Origin: Thozetella sp. PMI_491
Taxonomy: Eukaryota > Ascomycota > Sordariomycetes > Chaetosphaeriales > Chaetosphaeriaceae
Direction: 5' to 3'
DNA: 64,000 nucleotides
NCBI GenBank assembly: GCA_021432635.1
Contig: MU270026.1
Span: 771,311-835,310 of the forward strand
Shown: one piece after another, positions 55,086 to 64,000 of the stretch
How the letters are laid out: each line of letters starts with the position of its first letter
Position numbering within the stretch: position 1 is the stretch's first letter
Translations under genes and position numbers: made by a program
The notes under the pieces: generated by a model
Databases searched by the model: none
What the model was told of the DNA's origin: nothing
Seen by the model: the letters and a program-made list of their open reading frames with translations, nothing else

Positions 55086-57382
55086 TTTCAGGGTAGCGCG
55101 GCGTTCGTGGGAGGATACTCAGGTCGGGGAGGGAGGGAGGTGCGTCGATGGGGGGGCGGGATTTTGATGGACGCGCGACGCGTCGCCGTGGTAGAGGTTG
55201 TTGGACTTTGCTTGTGCCGGGAACCGGGAGCTGGGGAGCTGGGAAGCTGGGAAGCTGGGACGGCAAGAGCATACGTGGTGGTTCGGAAAATATTGGCTGC
55301 GTTGGCCCAAGCTTTTGGCCCGGGGCCACGATTACCTAATGTCAGGGGACAAGGGAGCGGTGGCCGATAAGAAAGCGATAAGGAACGCCAGGACCCTATT
55401 GAGAGACGAGTCCACACACGGTGAGTCGAATGAATTCTGAACGCCAACATAATTACCCCGCCAAACAAAAAACCCATCACACTCGTTTGTGGCGCCAGAC
55501 GACTAAACCTGTCTGGTAGAGCAATAGCTCCGAGACTTGTCCGTTTTTTTTTTTTGCTGTCTCTTGTGCTCAGCCTTAAGATCTGCGGTCTTAGCGTCGA
55601 CCGCTGAGGGCCCGTTTGGCCCTCAAGCTCCTGCAAACTGCCTATGGCTTTCGTCATAGATGAAGTGACTAGTCGCTAACGGCCATCGCGGCATTGGTTG
55701 TACCTGGATATCAAAACGAAAGAACACAGCCCTGTTTCCGTGGGTCCGCCCCTGTAATAGTCGTAGTTGTTTGTCAACTAGGCCTATCCAACTGCTGGAG
55801 CGTGACAGGGGTCTAGGGTTGAAACAAGCCGAGCATATAGGCATTTCGGTAGGCTTTCTAGGTGTTGCGTAATAGTGGCCATGAATTTCAACCGCCTGGG
55901 CCGTAGTTCCGTCGTACTACGCCGTCCTTGCCTCTCTCCGCCACTATGCACGAGGCGAACTCAGGGGATGGTGCTAAGATCTTTGCATCGTTACATCTAA
56001 AGAGATAATGCCATAGCCTCGGGTATGCCTACTTGCCATCTCGAGCCTGTTCGATTGATCCTGGCGAATCGGGCATATGCATCGCATATTCAATCCTTCC
56101 AACCCGGTCCTTGGACACGTGTATCTGCTTTCCACGCAACCCTTTTTGATATATAAGCGAAAACCAACATCGGATGCGCTTGTGCCAAGATCACCTCTCC
56201 ACACTCGATACTCAACACTGCCATGCGTGCGCCCCTGTGCCGCCCTGCCGCATATTTTTTCCGGATGGGGCTCGGTTGCGCCGTGAAATAATTGCACGAC
56301 GATGCATCAAGCGTTCTTTTTTGCTCAGCACATCGTAGTAGCAAGCTGACAAGGCGCAGCGTTCATGGTGCTTCTCGGCTCGTCTCACCTACCGCTGCCC
56401 CTGCTTAGGTAGTTTGGTTAGCTAGACCATGTATCGAGTGATACGAGCATATCCGATAACCTCTCAAGCCTCTAGTTTCCTCTGAATGACCGGTCGGAGG
56501 GAGGGAAGGGGGTGGTTAGTTTACTCGTCGCGATCAAATAGCAGGGCGGTGCAGTTTCAGTCCCCTTCAATGCGACAAAAAGAGATAAATCTACCTGCCT
56601 CTTATGACCATAGGTTGAAGCAATAGCTAGTCCATTGATGAGTTAGCTGGAAAGGATCCAGAAGGCGAGCAGCCACGGAGCAGTTCGTGTAGGAACTAAG
56701 GCCAAAGTCCCTGGATTCCTTGATGTTACCGCCTCCACGGATCCACAGAGCGTGTTGACCAATCCGGCGTTTACGGGGTTTGCAGAAGTAGTTATCATCT
56801 ATACCAAGCCCCTCATCCTTCTCTCTCTCCCACTTTGACCGGCTGACGACCCGATGCGTGTGCTCGGCCCCGGGACGACGTGTGAAAACTAGCGCGAGAA
56901 GTCGGCAACTCTCGCCAGCTTGCCTGGAGTAAGCACCGTAGACTGTAGCTTGCTAGGTGTCAGACATATCTGGAACATCGGACTCGATCATGTCTAATTA
57001 GCGACCCGTGAATGCGGCTTAGCCTGGTGATCCCTCTTGGCCACTAGTAAATTTTGAGGCACACTTGTCGACGGCACGCCGACTGAGCCGCACCCCATGT
57101 TTGCTCCCTGGGGGGGGGCGCGTTTGGCGTATGGAGGCTAACACGTTGCTTCTTCTGTCTCTCCCTGAAATGGGGGGTGTTGGCAGCGGCCAATGAAGCA
57201 CCGCGAATTACCCCGGGCGTGTTGAACTAACCCGGCCTCGAATGTGGCACCCGTTATGATCGCTTATATCAGAGTGCAACCCGTCGGCTCCTCGTCAGCA
57301 GATCTCCGCCGATACTGGTCTCTCTAATGTTGCCCTATTCTGCTCGCGAGGTAGTGCCCTCCTCGCGGGCGCGAACTTGACA
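55086..57382. other. Large intergenic region (2.3 kb), no gene recognised
   Basis: I found no supported gene. The left 350 bp form the 5' leader/promoter of Yip1, with a short tandem repeat at 55227-55260 and a T run near 55544-55555. The right end is the GT90 promoter. Confidence 0.5.
55227..55260. repeat. Short tandem repeat (GGGAAGCT / GGGGAGCT type)
   Basis: Four AGCTGGGA-like units of 8-9 bp lie in tandem, about 140-175 bp upstream of the Yip1 ATG. They are probably slippage-derived. Confidence 0.6.
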
Positions 57383-60031
57383 ATGTGGGACTCTCGATCT
57401 CAGGGAGTCGTCCCAGCTGCCGGTTCAGCCGGGGCAGCTCTGCTCTTTGCCATACTCATGCAGCCCCTATCATCCGCGGGATCCGAGCTCTTATCCGAGG
57501 CCGTGTGCTGGGCGACGCTGCCGGCTCTGTTTACCTACGGGAAGCGACGGAATGCCTCCACCACGTCGACAACGACACTACCTCCCCACCACAAATCTCA
57601 ACCCGCTTCTTCGGGTTCTTTGTGGGCCACCGCCGTCGCGATCGGCCTTGTGTCTTACTACCGGGCAGAAGTTGGACTAGTTGTGCTTTTGGTAACCGCC
57701 CCGGCCCCCGGCGATGTTCGATGACGTGTAGTACGCCTACTGATGATTCTTAGCCGGCGTTAACGCCGCTTATCTTGTCCGCCGAACGTCAGCTGCTGCC
57801 CGACCGCCAATCATCGAAGCCACCTCCCTTCCCTCCGTCGTTCTGGGCCCCCCTCGTCGACACCGTCTGGGGCACAAGCCTGGTCGCCTCGTTCACGATC
57901 CTCACAACCGCGGAGCGCAGCATAGCGCAATATGCATTGTCGAGCCTCCCGGTGGCTGCCTTACTTCTCGTCTTCGTCTCTCTTATTCCGAAGGCGACGG
58001 GGAGGCGTTATCGCTTCACCCCACACATCAACTTCGAGGATGATATATCTCCGCTGGCGGGCCGTGTATTTGTTGTTGTGGCACTTGGATTAGCCCTACA
58101 AGCCACCATGTACGGCGAAACAACTGGATCAATACTTCCCACCTTGGCGCAGGGCTTAGCTAAAGCGTGTAGTTGGTATTTCACCATTCACACTGTAGGT
58201 CGACCCTGCAGGAAGTATGCCAAAGCTGCAAGGATGCTGACCTTGCTTATCTATGCAGGCCTCACATACATCGTGGGCCATTGCCCCTACGATTGCAACC
58301 TTCAGCATCGTAGCCACCCGCAACCCCTTCACGCAGCCGTCGGATACCCAGGTCCTATCGCAGGCTTTCGTATCCCTTCTCACACTCGGCCAGGTTATAT
58401 ACATGCTGCCAAAGCAGGTCAAAGAGAAGTCCGCATTGTGGGTCTTCATACTGGTCTTTCTTGTCCCTTACACTGCGAATATCCTCGCCATCAATACGGC
58501 ACAGTCTGCCGCCGCTCGGAGTTTCGACCAGCATCAACAACATCCCGTCGAGGCTCTAGTCGATAAGGCCCACACCGACCTGGAAGCACTTTTGAAGAGA
58601 CAGTCCCAAAACTATACGGCTGCGTGCAAGGAGTACCGGCGAAGGTATGGGTTTGAGCCTCCGCAAGGCTTCGAAGAATGGTATGACTACGCCGTGGCGA
58701 ACGAATCGCCTATACTCGACGACTTCGATGCTATCTCTAGCGCTGTCGCTCCATTCCGAGGACTGAGTGGGTCAGAAATCGTGAAAATAATGAACACTGC
58801 GTACGATGCGGCCGATAGTGACCTCTGGCGGTGCACTTTCTCCAGTCGTCGCGGTAAGACCGAGTGTCACCACCCGTATCGTTCATTCGACAGGCACATT
58901 GGGATGATGTTTGATAGAATGTTGGGGAACTTTCGTGACACCCTACCCGATGTCCAATTCCTCGTCAACCATCTGGACGAACCTAGAGTGCTGGCGAGGA
59001 TACCAAAAACGTCATCAGGGGCACCCTACGGCAAGACACACCTTGAAATGACAAATTGGTCGAGAAAGCCGAGTTGGGAGATGCTCACAAGGTCGTGTAC
59101 CTGGAAGAGCAGCGTCGGCGATTTCCGAAGGGAACGCGAACCAGAGACCTTTGGTCTTCCCTTCGTAACGAACCGCTCCGCGATCATGGATTTGTGTCAG
59201 CACCACGAGTATGAAGCTATGCATGGTCTCTTCATGAGCCCCACATCGTTGCGCTTGATCGAAGGTTTTGTGCCTATACTATCGACTGGCGCGCCCTCGA
59301 CAATGGGGGATCTGCTCTTCCCAAGCCCGGCTTACATAGAGAAGGAATTTCAATACGACGAGGCACACGACATCGAGTGGGAAGACAAGCGAAATAATCT
59401 CTACTGGGCCGGCTCTACAACCGGGGGTTATGCCTCAGACGACCACTGGGGCAACTACCAGCGCCAGCGATTCGTGCAGCTAGCGCAAAATCTAGGCGGC
59501 TGGCAGCACAAATACCTACGTGAAAACCGTGGCGTTGTCAGCCGCATCAAATCAGCATTTCTCAACGGCAGGCTCTTCGACGTAGCATTCACGAGAATCT
59601 TCCAGTGCGACCGACGACGATGCCGGGACCAGAAAGCCTACTTTGGGGTCAAGTCCTGGGCGGACAAGGACCAGGCGCTCCGGTCGAGACTCGTCTTCGA
59701 CCTCGACGGAAACGGCATCAGCGGGCGCTACTACAAGCTTCTGGCGTCCCAGTCGGTCCCACTGAAGCAGACCCTGCTGCGGGAATGGCACGATGAGCGC
59801 CTCGTGCCCTGGGTCCACTATGTGCCCGTCAGCCAAGGCATGGAAGAACTACCAGAGCTAGTGCTCTACCTCACTTCGACGGAGAGAGGCCGACAGACGG
59901 CGATGGAGATTGCCGAAAAGGGTCGGGAATGGTTTTCTTTGGCCTTCCGGAATGTAGATATGAGCATTTACACATACCGACTCATGTTGGAGCTGGCAAG
60001 GTTGCAGGATCCGGAGAGGGAGGCTAGTTGA
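57383..60031 (+). CDS. GT90 glycosyltransferase (CAP10-type) with multi-pass N terminus
   Basis: Three exons (57383-57715, 57754-58194, 58259-60031) join in phase 0 to give 848 residues. The first 390 residues carry a series of hydrophobic segments (for example GAALLFAILMQPL, FVVVALGLALQATMYG, AFVSLLTLGQVIYML), as in fungal CAP10-like membrane proteins. The lumenal catalytic part starts near YRRRYGFEPPQGFEEWYDYA and includes WSRKPSWEMLTRSC, NNLYWAGSTTGGYASDDHWG, AYFGVKSWADKDQALRSRLV and FDLDGNGISGRYYKLLASQS, the most conserved GT90 block. The family includes the cryptococcal beta-xylosyltransferase Cap10 and animal POGLUT enzymes; the donor sugar here is unknown. The first intron is only 38 bp (57716-57753), which is short even for fungi, but the frame and family sequence require it. 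Golgi location is expected. Confidence 0.92.
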
Positions 60032-60497
60032 CGTATTTAGCACAAAGTAGAACCGATACCCCGATAACGATATTGAATATAGCATCATGATTTGAAGACC
60101 CGTCCGTTCTAGTTCAATCTATGGTTGATTCTTGTATAGATACCTCGAACAGATTCCTCCCGATGAGTGGCCATTCGGTGAGAGGAAGTAAACATATGGA
60201 GTTAGATGCATGCCACCAATACGGTCCGATAGTCCGCGTAGTTATCACTTCGTAAATGCACCCTATAGCTGCCGGTAAATGTTGCGGGGGACTTCGACCG
60301 CCTATGCGACTGGCTGGCTGTGTTGTAGCTGCAGAATAAGCGGAGGCCCAAGTCGGCGAGCAATTAGGCCGATTTTCATGGGAGTGCCAACATAATTGAG
60401 CGTTATCATCACAGTAAAATCGCCGAAATGGAACGAGAAGATTCTTGGTGTAGTAGTGAGTTGGCAGCGCTATCTACGCTGGACCGCGCTCCCCACG
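60032..60497. other. Intergenic, no gene recognised
   Basis: The 466 bp after the GT90 gene form the 3' region and the promoter of the next plus-strand gene. No motif is seen. Confidence 0.45.
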
Positions 60498-61685
60498 ATG
60501 GAGACGATGTATGCAACTGTGACGGTCACAGCAACAGTTACCGCACCACCTGTTAAGGACCAAAAAGACTGTTCCTGCTCGGCCTCCCTAGATACCGTTG
60601 TTGCTTAGAGCCGACACGCGGGCCGGCTCGGGCCGCCCTTCAATATCTTGACGTGGAATATCGTTCTGGGTGCCGTACGTGTGCGCACGCTCGTCTTGCG
60701 ACTCGTCATAAACCACGCGGACATACGGAACCGCGGGCCGAGGGGGGTACCAGCCCGCTCTACCACGCTCCTGACCTCAAGGCAGCTGGTGATCGAGCTG
60801 GCTGGCCTGCTGATCCCGTGTGCGGCGCTAGGATCGCTGGCCTCTAGGGTGTGGATGTGGGATCGTGAGCGGGCTAATTTGGACTTGTTGCAGCACGGCC
60901 CGGGGCCAGCAGAGCTGCTACCAGGGCTATACTGGGATGGAATGAGCAGAGGAATCCACGCTGCGGCTGTTGCCTTTGGGGCAGGGGTCGGATGGTGGTG
61001 CCTCACTGCAGCGGGACTGGCGCTCATGGCAACGGCGCTACCGAAAGGCTCAGAAAAGCTGATCCAACCGCTATATATGCTGTGGCCAGTCATGTTCTTC
61101 CTCATACAAGGTCTACTTTGGATCGTGTGGGTTGGGGCGTCCTTCTTCTCCTGGCTCTTTGGTTGGGCAGATGCAGTGGTAGCTTGGACTGAGGGGGCCA
61201 TGGAAACGATTTTTAACGCTTTTCTGAGATCGGCCACTCCGTTTCTCTTATTGGTGGGCGCCCCTACGATGTGGGTAGTATTTGGGCCCGTTTTGATTCT
61301 CTGGTATACCGTGAAAGGGGTCCTCCTCGGGAAAATCGATGTCGACAGGAGCTGCTTCTTCATTCCATATACTGGGCGCAGCGTCGGGACGTGGCTCCAG
61401 ATCCTACTAATCGCACTAGGGGCGCTGGTTCTTGGCCACCATGCTTATCTGGTTGTGAATTGGCGGCGCAGAGAGAGCATCGACAGAAGAGAGCGCCCAC
61501 AACCGCCGCCACCGCCACCTCCGACACTGCCAGCTCTACACCGCAATTGGAACATGCCAGGAAGACTCTGGGTTCGAAGAAACGCGATCGTGAAGCTTCC
61601 GAGGGAAGTCAGGAGGCTATTGTTTGAATCCCCACTAAGCGATGAAGGACGAGAACAAGACGGAAATATGCAGCCAGAGACATAA
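60498..61685 (+). CDS. Multi-pass membrane protein of unknown function
   Basis: The main exon (60609-61685) is open for 359 codons but has no good ATG near its start. A 54-bp first exon (60498-60551, METMYATVTVTATVTAPP) joins in phase 0 across a 57-bp intron to give 376 residues. About five or six hydrophobic segments are visible: LVIELAGLLIPCAALGSLAS, AAVAFGAGVGWWCLTAAGLA, LYMLWPVMFFLIQGLLWIVW, TPFLLLVGAPTMWVVFGPVL and TWLQILLIALGALVLGHHAY. The tail contains a polyproline run and basic residues (PREVRRLLFESP). I recognise no family. It lies 470 bp downstream of the GT90 gene on the same strand; a shared role at the membrane is conceivable but unproven. Confidence 0.65.
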
Positions 61686-61898
61686 ATATACCACAATGCA
61701 AGGGCCGAAAAGCATGTGTGCCATGTAATAAACATGGCCCAAAGTTAGCTACATCCTCAAATTTAACATTCCACTTCGGCCATGCACGTCTAAAATGTAG
61801 CGACCGCGATCTTGGGTTCTAGGACATTAGATATTGAAGTGTGCAGAGATGCATCGACACTTGATGTGCTTGCTATTTACCTTATATACTCCGTCACT

Positions 61899-62698
61899 CT
61901 ATCCCGTCCACACCGCGGGTCCAGGCGGTGTGTAGCTTGTCGGCACTGGATAGTTGATGTTGATCAAGATGCCTGGATCGCTCGCCTTGTATGCTCCCGG
62001 GAAGGCGACTAAGGGGCCTGGCTTGCCACTCCCGCCGCCCGTAACCGTAATCTGGCCACACGCAATGTAGAACTGGGCGCCGCCGGATGTCCCTGCAGCA
62101 TGCAGACCGATATGCTCCCCACGAACAAGGTAGTCGCCGCTGGGAGTACTCTTTGGGATGGGGAAGCTCACGATTGTCGGCCCTGCAGGAGAACGGACCG
62201 TTAGCGTAGTCACTGTCGCCGGGTAGCATGGAGACATACAGTTCGGCCAAACAATGCTGCTGGAAGAGAAGCTCGCTGGCCCCTTGTAGTAAACTTTGAA
62301 CCACACCGCCCCCGAGGCGTCCCAGCTGTTGATCGACTGGCCCTCTGGTACCTTGGCCATGTAGAACTGGAGAGGTCCGGGGTGGTAAGGCGCCGGGTTA
62401 GACACCATGCCGACCGTGCCACCGGCGGGCACGCTGAGCGTATCGTTGCCAGGCGCCATCTGGTTGCATCGGATATCGGCGCTGTTGACGTTGCTTACGA
62501 AGCCATTGCTCTGGAAGTTGAGGGGCTTCCGCAAGGCGGAGAAATCAGCGGCCTCCTGCTTCCCATTGATAACAAGCCGAGAAAAGTGGTCTGGGGCGCC
62601 TTGTGTTAGAATGTGTACTATTAGATAACGCGGAAGTTTGGCTCACAGTGGGCCTGGACGCCTGTCGCCAGGAGCAAGATTCCTGTGTTGAAGAGCAT
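61899..62698 (-). CDS. AA9 lytic polysaccharide monooxygenase (formerly GH61)
   Basis: Exons 62647-62698 and 61899-62599 (47-bp intron, phase 1) encode 250 residues. The signal peptide MLFNTGILLLATGVQA is followed directly by His17, the N-terminal copper-binding His of the mature enzyme. His90 in NPAPYHPGPLQFYMAKV is the second histidine-brace ligand. The axial Tyr lies in GGAQFYIACGQITVTGGG. Other family marks are WPNCMSPCYPAT and GDYLVRGEHIGLHAAG. AA9 enzymes oxidatively cleave cellulose or related beta-glucans outside the cell. There is no carbohydrate-binding module; the protein ends soon after the catalytic fold. The residue after His1 is Cys. The intron is needed to place the His correctly, which supports the model. 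Confidence 0.94.
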
Positions 62699-64000
62699 AG
62701 TGGTCGACTTGCGCTGCACAGCTTTGGTGATAGCGTTAGTAGCGGCCTCGGCACTGTGGATTGTCAACAGGGCGAGGGCAGGATTAATCCTTATAGGACA
62801 AGCATCCGGCAATCACTAGCCCTTCGGTGCAGTTCGCGAGGAATGGGTCCGTCCCGCTCCTAGAGCTTGGCGACTCCTAGAGCTGCGGGTAAATTCACGA
62901 TATTGGTCGCGGATGGAAGGACGGCAAATGCGCTCCGCCCCATGCTTCCAGTGTTGCATCATAATAATGCGATTATTGTCGAATGCGCACTCACCAGAAT
63001 CTCTCACCCTTTGTTTCTGATCAATAGTATCTACCCTCCCCTTTGCTATTACGAGTACTCCTTCGGACGGTACCAAGAAGCAAGTGAACAAAACGAAAAC
63101 AGCCGCCTTTGGGTTAGATTCGGCCTCAGTACCTGAAATGTCACTAGCTGTCGGCCTTACCTGACTGGAGCTCGGATCCGAATGTTCCTGTTCCAGCCAT
63201 CCCGCAATCACAGATCCAGGTATCACGAGGAACGTGTATATTGAGGTCGTACGGGGCCGCCTGCTCGATTGGCTCTGGGGAGTGTGGGGTTGTGGGGTGC
63301 CGGGGCATCTAAATTAACCTAGAAGGCGAGGTAGCATGGGCGTTGTGTCGTCTAAGTTGCGCATTGTTCCGCGCCGCTTCTCGTCACCCGTTCAATGAGC
63401 AAGTTTCTGGCTAGGCGGCGGCGGGCGGTAGCCGAATTCCGGGCTCTCCCATGACGACATATGCATCATGTGGCTGACGGAGGACCAAAATTCTGGGGCG
63501 CAACACTGGAATCATCTTGGTATTGTACCCCACATCAACTAGTCATTCCTCAGAGGGTAAACTGTTCGTCCGTTATTTGCATCACGCACCGTAGATACCA
63601 AACTAGGCAGGTAGTCTAATTGTTGACCAAAGGGCAACGGAATTGTCGGCGCCTACGACCGAACAGCCATATAAACACGAAGCGAGCCTGAGACGCAACT
63701 GAGTTATGTCATACGGGTTGTTCAGATAGTCTCCTGTACTTCGCGGGGGAAATCATTGCCGGAAAGAAAGAAAATCTTGTTGCTTCTTCTATCGAAAGAA
63801 CACACACTCTGATGGTAAATTGACAAGATGCGACAAGACGAAATCCAATTCTCCCCCACCAGAGCTGAGAATGAACGGCCCGGGCCCAAGACCATTCATC
63901 TCGAGCTGGAACTATATCTCTACAGCAAGGTCCATCCCCTAAGTAGGCCAATTTGAAATTTAAGAGTTTTCAGCAATGCACTGCACTAGCATTAGCGAAT
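62699..64000. other. Intergenic to the right edge, no gene recognised
   Basis: The first 200 bp are the AA9 promoter. A 136-codon minus-strand frame (62816-63226) and an 80-codon frame (63709-63951) have no recognisable motifs, and I do not call them. Confidence 0.45.
62789..62795 (-). promoter_or_regulatory. TATA-like element upstream of the AA9 gene
   Basis: On the minus strand this reads TATAAGG, about 91 bp upstream of the ATG at 62698. Confidence 0.4.

Noticed and set aside
1-64000. CRISPR array, bacterial operons or integrated virus
   Set aside because: Gene structure is spliced fungal throughout; the tandem repeats seen are intragenic (LysM, chitinase tail) or short minisatellites, and no viral genes were recognised.

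Overview
The window looks like a chromosomal segment of a filamentous ascomycete, probably a Sordariomycete. The evidence is the gene content (HET-domain, Zn2Cys6, LysM, GH18 killer-toxin-like chitinase, AA9 and GT90 genes) and the short introns, mostly 47-84 bp, with GTAAGT/GTATGT-type donors and CTAAC-like branch sites. Genes lie on both strands with gaps of 0.1-2.6 kb. I resolved 21 protein genes fairly well, most of them by joining exons so that splice phases agree and family motifs run on across the joins. One more CDS is only a fragment at the left edge. I saw no rRNA, tRNA, CRISPR array or intact transposon.

Layout. 0-11 kb: an edge fragment, a HET/coiled-coil/ankyrin gene, an MDR-type reductase divergent from a C2HC+Zn2Cys6 transcription factor that carries an apparent frameshift, and a YeeE/YedE-type sulfur transporter. 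12-26.4 kb: a chitin-related block. It has an unrecognised secreted Cys-containing protein, a 2EXR-domain gene, a secreted protein with seven LysM units, a nine-exon secreted protein with about five LysM domains, and, divergent from the last, a large CBM18-GH18 chitinase with a long C-terminal tail. 27-33 kb: a small DUF4267-like membrane protein, an MFS monocarboxylate-type transporter and a Zn2Cys6 regulator.

33.5-40 kb: a secreted subtilase and an aquaporin. 41-48 kb: an O-methyltransferase, cytochrome P450, SDR and bZIP regulator, which together look like a tailoring-only secondary-metabolism group with no backbone synthase in view. 48.5-52.7 kb: a secreted beta-propeller-like protein convergent on a second, paralogous subtilase. 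54-64 kb: the housekeeping Yip1-family Golgi protein, a GT90 (CAP10-type) glycosyltransferase beside a multi-pass membrane protein, and an AA9 lytic polysaccharide monooxygenase.

Taken together the region is rich in secreted hydrolases, carbohydrate-binding proteins and transporters, as expected of a plant-associated, mycoparasitic or saprotrophic fungus. The most system-like part is the LysM/LysM/chitinase block at 15-26 kb: the paired LysM proteins could bind or shield chitin while the chitinase acts on rival or host-exposed chitin. That functional link is inferred from gene order and domain content.
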